Source: Lysobacter_L cavernae
GTDB taxonomy: Bacteria; Pseudomonadota; Gammaproteobacteria; Xanthomonadales; Xanthomonadaceae
Length of the DNA stretch: 29,571 bases
Reading direction: 5' to 3'
Assembly: GCF_042648505.1 (NCBI RefSeq)
Contig: NZ_JBHRXK010000012.1
Coordinates: forward strand, 1 to 29,571
Both the position numbers and the translations under genes were made by a program. Under the pieces are notes generated by a model. That model was not told the DNA's origin. It ran no database searches and saw only the letters and a program-made list of their open reading frames with translations. Of the stretch, positions 23,701 to 29,571 are shown one piece after another; within the stretch, counting starts at the first letter, position 1; each line of letters opens with the position of its first letter.

Positions 23701-26474
23701 ACGACCCCGCCGCTACCAAATGCCCGTTTTGCGACAAGGTCGGTCTGCCGATTCTGCCGGTGCGTTATGCAATCGCGTACAACGATGACAAGCGCGTCAA
23801 GCAGAAGGCGCCGAAATTGCAGGCCCCATTCGGCCAGGGCGTGGACAATATTCCCTTGCCTTCCAAGCAGGCCCAGTACACCTTGCGTCTGCTGCGTCCG
23901 GGGTATTTGTACGTGTTCAACGAGAAGCGCGGAGAGTGGTCGGCTTATGTCGTCACCGAGGCTGGCTTTCTGTATCAGTTCGATGTGCACGCCAAATCGC
24001 CGCCGGCCTCGGACAGTATCGAGTTCAGCTGCTCGCGCACGGGCGACGAGCAGATCGCCCGTTGCATCACCATCCCGGATGCCAGCAGTGCCGGCAAAGT
24101 GTGGCTGGGATACACGGACACGGCCTGGACGCCGAACCAGCTGCAAAAGCACCGCACGCAGGGCTATCGCGAAAAGCACATGCGTTGCATCGATGTCAGC
24201 GCCTCCACGCAGCAGCCACACACTGCGGAAATCGCAAAGATCCAGGAGCTGGTCAGCGAATTCGTGTTCAAGCGGCCGGAGAAATACGCTCCCGAGAAAC
24301 AGCCGTGGGAATTCGACCACCTCAAGGTAGTAGCCCCTTCGACGGGTCAATCCTTGCCCTCCGGGCCATGGTCGACGGAGTACCTGCGCGCGCACAGCCA
24401 GGCTCAGCAACCGGGTGCCGCGACGCAAGGGCCGCCGCAGAGCACGGTTCTGGATGAAGTCATCGTTACCAACTGCCCGGCTTTCGACTTCTCGCTGCAT
24501 GATTTCAAGCGGTTCGGTCAGGACGCCAAGGCCCTCATCGATTGGGCCGAACAGGCCGCAGCGCCGACGTCCAAGAAGCCCCTGGTAACGGCCTTGCTCG
24601 ACCCGGCGGGCCTGGCAATGGAACTGGCCAGCCTCATGTCCGACCTGTTGGCAGGGGTCATGCGTAATCCCGCCCATGAACGGCCATTGGCCGTATCCAG
24701 CGCAATCAGCAGCCTTGAGCAGGCGATCAAGAACCAAGCCGAATTCAAGGCGATTCGCGACGCACAGATCAGCGCGCACAACGCCATGGATGTTGGTTAC
24801 ATGACCGGGGGTGACGGTGCTGCCGCAGCCCGCGGCGGCCAGGCGCTTGCAGATTATTTTTTCCCCGACCAGGCCAAGAAAAGAAAAGATACAGAAGAAT
24901 GGCTGGCCCAGATAACGCCGCAGCAACTGAACGAGGCCGCCGACGAGGAATGGGAGGGCTACGCCAAGAAATTCCGCGCTCCCGACCTCCAAGCATGGCG
25001 CAGCCGATATCACGGTGAGCTCAAGCAGCTCGACCAGGATGCAATCATCCCCCTGGCCCATGCTCATAAGACCTGGATGCTGAGCAACGAGCTGCTCGAG
25101 CATTTCGACTGCAACCACGACGACACGGACGCGCATTCCGGACAGGGCTTCGTCGATACATTGACGCTCTGCATCCAGGACACGCAACACAACACCATCA
25201 GCTTCAAGCTCTACTCGGCATGGCTGAACGCCACCGAGATCAAACGTGACAATCTGGTGCTGCGTGCGCTGGCCTACAACCAGCAGAGCGTGCTACAGCA
25301 ACTCAATCAGGCAGCGAAGGGTGGTCTCGACCCGAGTTTCCTGAAAGGCTTGCCGTGGGACGGGTTGATCACCGGTTACGACAAGGCGATCGAAGCCCTG
25401 GCAGCAGGCGGCACCAATGCGGTGGTCCGGTTCACGAGCGCCTTGGGCGGCCCGTTGATGAAGCTGATCGACACCGCGGCCGATCGCGTTGCGGGGCCGG
25501 CCTTGATTGCCACAGGTCTGGTGTCCAAGGCGCCGGTGATTGCGGTCGAGTGGGATGGCTACAAGTACGAGGCGATCAAGGAACTGGTCAGCCGCATGAA
25601 GGCAGTCAACCCCAACGTGGGCAGCGTGCGGGATGTGGAACGCGCCATCGACCTGGAGATGCGTCGCGCCAACATCCGCGGTGTGCCGCTGAACGCCAAG
25701 GGACGGTTCCGTTACCTGATCCTTGCCGACAAGCAGGTGGTGGCCGACTTCCCGCAAAGCTTGCCCAACGCCACCCCACGCAAACTGGCCGAGGCCAGTA
25801 TCTTGAGCCAGGCCGAATATCAGCAGAAAACGCAGTTGCGCTGGAAGAAACTGATGCCAGCCAATGTGCGCCTGGGAGTGGTGGCCGGGCTGTTCCAGAC
25901 AGTGGCGCTGACCAAGCTGGCCAAGGACGTGGACCAGGGCATGCAGCATGAGCGTAAAGAGAACCAGTGGCGCTTCACCGCCGGAACACTTGCACTGGCG
26001 GGCACGTTGGCCGAAATGACCGGCAACTGGATGGAGAGTGCGTCAGGTGCGGGGAATCGTAGTGCGGTGTATTTGAACAAGCTGATGGGAAAGTTCGTTC
26101 GGTTCGCAGGCAAGGCGCTCGGACTTGTGGCTGGGGCGATCATGGCGGTTTGGGATGGGATGCGAGCAGGCCAAGAATGGCGAGAAGGCAACGAAGGTGT
26201 TGCGGTCCTCTATGCTCTATCTGCGTTCGCAGGTATCGGCGCGGTCGTGGCCTTCTCGACATGGGGTGGCGCTTTGCTGGGTGCTGCTGCTACGGGCGTA
26301 GGTCTCATTCTGGTCGCGGTGGCTATTCTGATTGCTGTGCTGATCGAGGTATTCAAGGATGACAAGTTGCAGGACTGGATCGAGCGTTGCTATTTCGGCA
26401 AGTTCGATGCGTCGGACCGGTATCGTGATGCGGAAGTCGAAATGAAAGAGCTCAAGATAGCGATGGAAGGTTGA
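23697..26474 (+). CDS. VasX/BTH_I2691-type pore-forming T6SS effector
   Basis: A 925-residue effector. The N-terminus CPFCDKVGLPILPVRYAIA (9-27) is the hallmark of the VasX N-terminal region/BTH_I2691 family; a further conserved segment is LRLLRPGYLYVFNE. The C-terminal quarter is hydrophobic: about 804-824 (AGKALGLVAGAIMAVWDGM), 834-856 and 857-885, the last with Gly-zipper spacing (GGALLGAAATGVG), followed by a charged tail. This fits insertion into target inner membranes and loss of membrane potential, as known for VasX; the pore activity here is inferred. The central region (about 330-600) is helical without a recognised enzyme motif. It overlaps the adaptor gene by four bases. Start ATG 23697 gives the family's usual opening. 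Confidence 0.85.
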   Translation: MNDPAATKCPFCDKVGLPILPVRYAIAYNDDKRVKQKAPKLQAPFGQGVDNIPLPSKQAQYTLRLLRPGYLYVFNEKRGEWSAYVVTEAGFLYQFDVHAKSPPASDSIEFSCSRTGDEQIARCITIPDASSAGKVWLGYTDTAWTPNQLQKHRTQGYREKHMRCIDVSASTQQPHTAEIAKIQELVSEFVFKRPEKYAPEKQPWEFDHLKVVAPSTGQSLPSGPWSTEYLRAHSQAQQPGAATQGPPQSTVLDEVIVTNCPAFDFSLHDFKRFGQDAKALIDWAEQAAAPTSKKPLVTALLDPAGLAMELASLMSDLLAGVMRNPAHERPLAVSSAISSLEQAIKNQAEFKAIRDAQISAHNAMDVGYMTGGDGAAAARGGQALADYFFPDQAKKRKDTEEWLAQITPQQLNEAADEEWEGYAKKFRAPDLQAWRSRYHGELKQLDQDAIIPLAHAHKTWMLSNELLEHFDCNHDDTDAHSGQGFVDTLTLCIQDTQHNTISFKLYSAWLNATEIKRDNLVLRALAYNQQSVLQQLNQAAKGGLDPSFLKGLPWDGLITGYDKAIEALAAGGTNAVVRFTSALGGPLMKLIDTAADRVAGPALIATGLVSKAPVIAVEWDGYKYEAIKELVSRMKAVNPNVGSVRDVERAIDLEMRRANIRGVPLNAKGRFRYLILADKQVVADFPQSLPNATPRKLAEASILSQAEYQQKTQLRWKKLMPANVRLGVVAGLFQTVALTKLAKDVDQGMQHERKENQWRFTAGTLALAGTLAEMTGNWMESASGAGNRSAVYLNKLMGKFVRFAGKALGLVAGAIMAVWDGMRAGQEWREGNEGVAVLYALSAFAGIGAVVAFSTWGGALLGAAATGVGLILVAVAILIAVLIEVFKDDKLQDWIERCYFGKFDASDRYRDAEVEMKELKIAMEG

Positions 26475-26478
26475 TCAC

Positions 26479-27534
26479 ATGGACTATGCGGGTCTGGATG
26501 TACGCAACATTCGCTACCCCATCAACAGACCGCTCACGGAAGAAGAGCGAGAGAACGAATTCTCACGAGCAACGAGACTGGACATCGAGCCAAACAACTA
26601 CCTGTCGATCATCAAGTGCAACAGCACCTTCATGGAGTTGGTGGATCGCTGGTATTCCATAAAGGGATTCAATGTATGGCTCGGAGCCATGACAGGGGCG
26701 ATCCTTCTATGGCTGGTGTCGCTTGTAATGTGGGCCATGCTTTTCGATACCGGGAAACTCGATCCCGACGAATGGTGGGTGCCCTGGGTGGGGTGGGGGG
26801 TACTGATTCCGATGGGGCTTTTCTTTTTGTCCGGTTCGGTGTGGCTGGTCCGATCCGAATGCTTCCGCTGGACCCACTACCCCATGCGCCTGAACCGCAA
26901 GACCCGACAGGTGCATGTGTTCCGGCAGGATGGCACGGTGCTGACCACGCCTTGGGATGACCTGTTCATCGTGTTGGCCAACTCCACCACGCCACCGATC
27001 GGCAAGACCTTCGATTTGCGTGCGCACGTGCTGGCCGAGGATCGCCAGACGGTGCTGGAGAGTTTCAGTCTGGGCTATGTGTTAACCGGCGACGAAGACT
27101 CCACTCGCAAGCTGTGGGAGTTCATTCGTCGCTACATGGAAGAACCTGATGGCGTCGGGCAAGCCTTCGAACAGCTCGGCCCCCTGGATCCCTGCCTGCC
27201 GCTGGACGGACGCAAGGAAGGGTGGGGTTGGGGTATCTTTCGCACGCTCGCAACAAGTATCCACTGGCCATTGCTGCAACTGGTGTCCTCCCTGGTCTTC
27301 TCCTGGGTCGCCCTTGGACGCGGTGTGGCCATGATCACGAGCAAGCAGCCGCAATGGCCGGCAGAAGTCGAGGCCGCCAATGCGGTCGAGCCGAACGACC
27401 CGTATCAGCGGAACTGGCGCGGCAATCCGCCGCTGACCGCGTGGCAGAAATACTGGACCGCATTCTGCTTCGTGGCCGGCATCATCGGCTCCAGCTGGAT
27501 CCTGTGGTGGGTCATACGAAGCGCCAGCGAATAA
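26479..27534 (+). CDS. Polytopic membrane protein, probable immunity to the VasX-like effector (DUF6708-like)
   Basis: A 351-residue protein with four predicted membrane helices at about 64-90, 100-124, 261-285 and 327-346, and a soluble part between helices 2 and 3 (GKTFDLRAHVLAEDRQ and neighbours). I believe it belongs to the DUF6708 group found next to VgrG-linked effectors, though I cannot confirm by search. Its position four bases after the effector stop, ribosome site GAAGG eight bases upstream, and inner-membrane location fit an immunity protein that blocks pore formation, like TsiV2 for VasX. A role as an accessory secretion factor cannot be excluded. Confidence 0.7.
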   Translation: MDYAGLDVRNIRYPINRPLTEEERENEFSRATRLDIEPNNYLSIIKCNSTFMELVDRWYSIKGFNVWLGAMTGAILLWLVSLVMWAMLFDTGKLDPDEWWVPWVGWGVLIPMGLFFLSGSVWLVRSECFRWTHYPMRLNRKTRQVHVFRQDGTVLTTPWDDLFIVLANSTTPPIGKTFDLRAHVLAEDRQTVLESFSLGYVLTGDEDSTRKLWEFIRRYMEEPDGVGQAFEQLGPLDPCLPLDGRKEGWGWGIFRTLATSIHWPLLQLVSSLVFSWVALGRGVAMITSKQPQWPAEVEAANAVEPNDPYQRNWRGNPPLTAWQKYWTAFCFVAGIIGSSWILWWVIRSASE

Positions 27535-27569
27535 TGTGAATCACCCAAGCATTGGAGTAGGGGTTAGTC

Positions 27570-28070
27570 ATGCGAACGTACGCAGCTTGCTTCACTCTCG
27601 CGCTTTGCTTTTCTCTATTTGCCGCGGCAAGTTGCAGCGGCGCCGCTTCGCAGTCAGGCGCGAAAACGACCGCTCCGGCTGTTGTATCGGCAACGCCGCC
27701 ATCGGCACCTGATTCCGCCGGTGTCTCCTCCGTGGCTAGTGCGCTGGCGACCGTCAGTGCGGGCGAAGCGCCGAAATGCGATGGTGCGTTGCAAGCACTG
27801 ACATCCTGCGCCACGGCGAAGGTTTGCGATGAGGACATCAGCACATACTTGCCGGCGACGAGCCGAAGTGCGTTGATAGCCTTGGAAAAAGAGTCCGGCT
27901 ACTCCGAAGAGAATTTCGACCGTTTCTGCCTCAGCGCTTGCCAGGCACGCGAAGTCAAGGTCGATAGCTCTGCGTTCGCTCGTGATGTATGCAGCTCCGA
28001 CGGCAGTGTTGCTTCCGAGCCGCCCGCTGGCTCGACGAGTGCCGCACCTGCCGTAGAATCCAGCCGCTAG
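27570..28070 (+). CDS. Small Cys-rich exported protein, unknown function
   Basis: A 166-residue protein with an N-terminal hydrophobic signal (MRTYAACFTLALCFSLFAAASC). The AASC at 19-22 could be a weak lipobox, or signal peptidase I cleavage could occur near there. Residues about 25-68 are Ala/Ser/Pro-rich. The folded part has six cysteines (70, 80, 86, 120, 124, 141), enough for three disulfides, consistent with a periplasmic or surface location. A Ser/Ala/Pro tail follows. AGGGG lies six bases before the ATG. It follows the membrane immunity gene by 35 bases and may be in the same transcript. I do not recognise the family; a second immunity or accessory role is only a guess. Confidence 0.6.
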   Translation: MRTYAACFTLALCFSLFAAASCSGAASQSGAKTTAPAVVSATPPSAPDSAGVSSVASALATVSAGEAPKCDGALQALTSCATAKVCDEDISTYLPATSRSALIALEKESGYSEENFDRFCLSACQAREVKVDSSAFARDVCSSDGSVASEPPAGSTSAAPAVESSR

Positions 28071-28194
28071 TCTTTCGCCTACCGGCGGCAAGCGTGCTCG
28101 GCGCGCGCGACAGGTTGGCGTGCGGCCTGCCCCATGGTGGCTGTTTGCAACGGGGGTTGAGGCATTCCCGCGCAGCGAAACCCATCAGTAGGAG

Positions 28195-28208
28195 GGCGGC
28201 CCGCCGCC
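28195..28208. terminator. GC hairpin between the T6SS module and oleB
   Basis: GGCGG-CCCG-CCGCC followed by TTT, 125 bases after the Cys-rich gene. It could end the rightward T6SS transcript. The T-run is short, so this is weak. The remainder of the 250-base gap 28071-28320 holds only the candidate promoter below. Confidence 0.3.
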
Positions 28209-28232
28209 TTTGGCAATCTCCAGGGGCGAAGG

Positions 28233-28262
28233 TTGGGTCCGGCTGCATGAGGCTGCGATAAT
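28233..28262 (+). promoter_or_regulatory. Candidate sigma70-type promoter for oleB
   Basis: TTGGGT (28233-28238) and GATAAT (28257-28262) are 18 bases apart, about 60 bases before the oleB start. The -10 matches consensus at five of six positions. This supports oleB being transcribed separately from the T6SS genes. Confidence 0.45.
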
Positions 28263-28320
28263 CCAGCCCTTTCCAGATCCTGGCCTGCGCCCGTCGCCGG
28301 CCAGTTCGCCCGGACGTCCG

Positions 28321-29253
28321 ATGACTTCAAGCGCTTTCCCCGACTACCCCTTCACCCCGCAGCGCTTCGAGGTCCGCCCTGGCATCGCCATGAGCTACCT
28401 CGATGAGGGCCCACGCGAGGGTGAGGTGGTGGTGATGCTGCACGGCAATCCGTCGTGGAGCTATTACTGGCGCAAGCTGGTGCTGGGGTTGCGTGACCCT
28501 GCTTCAGGCAAGGCGTACCGCTGCATCGTGCCCGACCACGTCGGCATGGGGCTGTCGGACAAGCCGGACGACGCGGCGGCGGCCCAGCCCCGTTACCGCT
28601 ACACCCTGCAGTCGCGCATCGACGACGTGGAGGCGTTGTTGACCCATCTCGGCATCGCCGGTCCGGTGACGCTGGCGGTGCACGATTGGGGCGGCGGCAT
28701 CGGCTTCGGCTGGGGACTCAAGCACTCCGACCAGATCAAGCGGCTGGTGATCCTCAACACCGGGGCGTTCCCGTTGCCGGCGGCGAAGCCGTTGCCGAAA
28801 AGCCTGCGGCTGGGGCGCGACTCGGCGCTGGGCACGGGCCTGATCCGCGGCCTCAACGCCTTTGCCGCGGTCGCCGCGCGCGTTGGCGTGGTCAAGCCGA
28901 TGCCGGCCGACGTGCGCCGTGCCTACCTGGCGCCGTACGACTCCTGGGCCGACCGCATCGCCACCTCGCGCTTCGTCCAGGACATTCCGCTGGGCGATGG
29001 CGATGCTGCCTGGCCGCTGGTGCAGGCGATGGCACGCAAGCTGCCCGAGTACGCCGATCGACCGGCGTTCATCGCCTGGGGGCTGCGCGATTTCGTGTTC
29101 GACCGGCATTTCCTCCAGGGCTTCTCCGAGGCGCTGCCGCAGGCGCAGGTGCACGCGTTCGAGGACGCCGGGCATTACGTGCTCGAGGACAAGGCGGCGC
29201 TGCTGGTGCCGGCGATCCGCCAGTTCCTCGACACGCATCCGCTGTCTTTGTAG
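28321..29253 (+). CDS. oleB: Alpha/beta hydrolase, probable OleB beta-lactone decarboxylase
   Basis: A 310-residue alpha/beta hydrolase of the haloalkane dehalogenase-like type. HGNPSWSYYW (41-50) forms the oxyanion region, with Asn43 and Trp46 as in dehalogenases. The nucleophile is Asp122 in VHDWGG, with likely acid Asp257 (GLRDF) and His285 (AGHYVLED). OleB removes CO2 from beta-lactones in long-chain olefin synthesis; the oleC start directly downstream supports this over a true dehalogenase. I use ATG 28321, where homology starts; the frame is open to 28210 but that part overlaps the candidate promoter. oleA, which makes the beta-keto acid, is not upstream here; T6SS genes are. Confidence 0.8.
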   Translation: MTSSAFPDYPFTPQRFEVRPGIAMSYLDEGPREGEVVVMLHGNPSWSYYWRKLVLGLRDPASGKAYRCIVPDHVGMGLSDKPDDAAAAQPRYRYTLQSRIDDVEALLTHLGIAGPVTLAVHDWGGGIGFGWGLKHSDQIKRLVILNTGAFPLPAAKPLPKSLRLGRDSALGTGLIRGLNAFAAVAARVGVVKPMPADVRRAYLAPYDSWADRIATSRFVQDIPLGDGDAAWPLVQAMARKLPEYADRPAFIAWGLRDFVFDRHFLQGFSEALPQAQVHAFEDAGHYVLEDKAALLVPAIRQFLDTHPLSL

Positions 29254-29315
29254 GAGCGGCTTCAGCCGCGAAGCACAATGACGACGTGGCGTGGGATCGC
29301 GGCTGAAGCCGCTCC
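29253..29315. repeat. REP-type inverted repeat doublet
   Basis: GGAGCGGCTTCAGCCGCGA (29253-29271) and its exact complement TCGCGGCTGAAGCCGCTCC (29297-29315) are 19-base arms with a 25-base spacer. This repeat is common between genes in Xanthomonas, Lysobacter and relatives. The left arm begins on the last base of the oleB stop codon. Each arm is itself partly palindromic, so it can fold in several ways. It lies between oleB and oleC. Confidence 0.85.
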
Positions 29316-29347
29316 TGCGGGCGGTACGAGGTCACTGGAATCTGCAC

Positions 29348-29474
29348 ATGACTGATCCCTGCAACATCGCCGCCTCACTGCCGAGGCTTGCGGCCGCGAA
29401 TCCCGAACGCATCGCGATGCGTTGCCCGGGGTCGCGCGGCGCCGATGGCCTGGCGCGCTTTGATGTGACATTGA
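29348..29474 (+). pseudogene. oleC: oleC, 5' fragment truncated by IS
   Basis: The first ~42 codons resemble the start of OleC, the AMP-dependent acyl synthetase-like enzyme that closes beta-hydroxy acids to beta-lactones in olefin synthesis (MTDPCNIAASLPRLAAANPE, then MRCPGSRG and FDVTL). The family is normally some 550 residues. At 29475 the IS repeat starts, and the frame reads into it and stops at 29516-29518 with 13 foreign residues. No adenylation motif is retained. The remainder may lie beyond the IS outside the window. The identification rests on 42 residues plus the oleB neighbour. Confidence 0.7.
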
Positions 29475-29571
29475 GCGGTAATCCCCCCACTTTTAGCAGT
29501 CGCCAAAAGTGGAGCTAAGCGGCCATCGCCAGCTTCATCGCCGGGGTGATGCCGCCGAGCGCCATGTTGGG
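29475..29571 (-). mobile_element. Right (3') end of an insertion sequence, right copy
   Basis: Exact reverse complement of bases 1-97. It carries the transposase end, the 11-pair stem-loop (29487-29512) and the IS tip that interrupts oleC. The element body extends past the window edge. Flanking bases differ from those of the left copy, so the two are independent insertion junctions, not one duplicated target. Confidence 0.8.
29515..29571 (-). CDS. Transposase C-terminus, IS3 family-like (partial, second copy)
   Basis: Eighteen codons on the minus strand identical to those at 1-57, ending with the stop complement CTA at 29515-29517. The transposase reads leftward toward oleC. The catalytic part is outside the window. 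Confidence 0.65.
   Translation of the reverse strand, partial: PNMALGGITPAMKLAMAA

Noticed and set aside
28210..28320. Upstream start for the OleB-like hydrolase
   Set aside because: The extra 37 residues precede the family homology and overlap the candidate promoter.
1..29571. CRISPR array, tRNA or rRNA genes
   Set aside because: No regularly spaced direct repeats, no cloverleaf-like sequence and no rRNA-like conserved stretch noticed on reading.
1..29571. Firm call of a composite transposon
   Set aside because: The flanking IS copies are only partly visible and no target duplication can be seen; repeat-limited contig ends explain the symmetry equally well.

Overview
The window is a high-GC gammaproteobacterial segment, most likely from the Xanthomonadaceae/Lysobacteraceae (Lysobacter-like). 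The evidence is the roughly 65-70% GC core, a paired 19-base REP-type repeat of the kind scattered through Xanthomonas and Lysobacter genomes, and the start of an olefin-biosynthesis (ole) cluster. This taxonomic placement is an inference from gene content, not a computed one.

Almost everything between about 1 and 27.5 kb is one type VI secretion (T6SS) locus with two effector modules. The left half reads leftward: tssJ, tssK, tssL, then a VgrG with an unusual ~265-residue N-terminal extension, a 750-residue cell-wall effector (degenerate M23-like domain, middle domain, GH19/lysozyme-like domain), and a lipoprotein that is the probable immunity protein. The right half diverges from tssJ at about 9.64-9.86 kb and reads rightward: a TPR-like lipoprotein, tssB, tssC, hcp (tssD), tssE, tssF, tssG, tssH (clpV). 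A second effector module follows: vgrG, a DUF4123 adaptor, a VasX/BTH_I2691-type pore-forming effector, a four-helix membrane protein as probable immunity, and a small Cys-rich exported protein of unknown role. Sheath (TssBC), tube (Hcp), baseplate (TssEFGK), part of the membrane complex (TssJ, TssL), the recycling ATPase and two spikes are present. tssM, tssA and any PAAR gene are not in the window.

The last 1.3 kb leaves the T6SS: an alpha/beta hydrolase that looks like OleB, a REP doublet, and the first ~42 codons of oleC, cut by an insertion sequence. The window begins and ends with the same 97 bases in inverted orientation. They carry the last 18 codons of a transposase (IS3-like by its C-terminus) and a strong stem-loop. 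So two inverted IS copies bracket the segment. The left copy supplies the stop codon of the immunity lipoprotein, and the right copy truncates oleC. The identical cut point at both ends also suggests a contig broken at a repeat.

Effector logic as inferred: VgrG-1 carries a peptidoglycan-attacking enzyme countered by a periplasmic lipoprotein. VgrG-2, with a DUF4123 adaptor, carries a membrane-disrupting toxin countered by an inner-membrane protein. The cargo genes, especially the left immunity gene, are visibly AT-richer than the core, which fits turnover by horizontal transfer.
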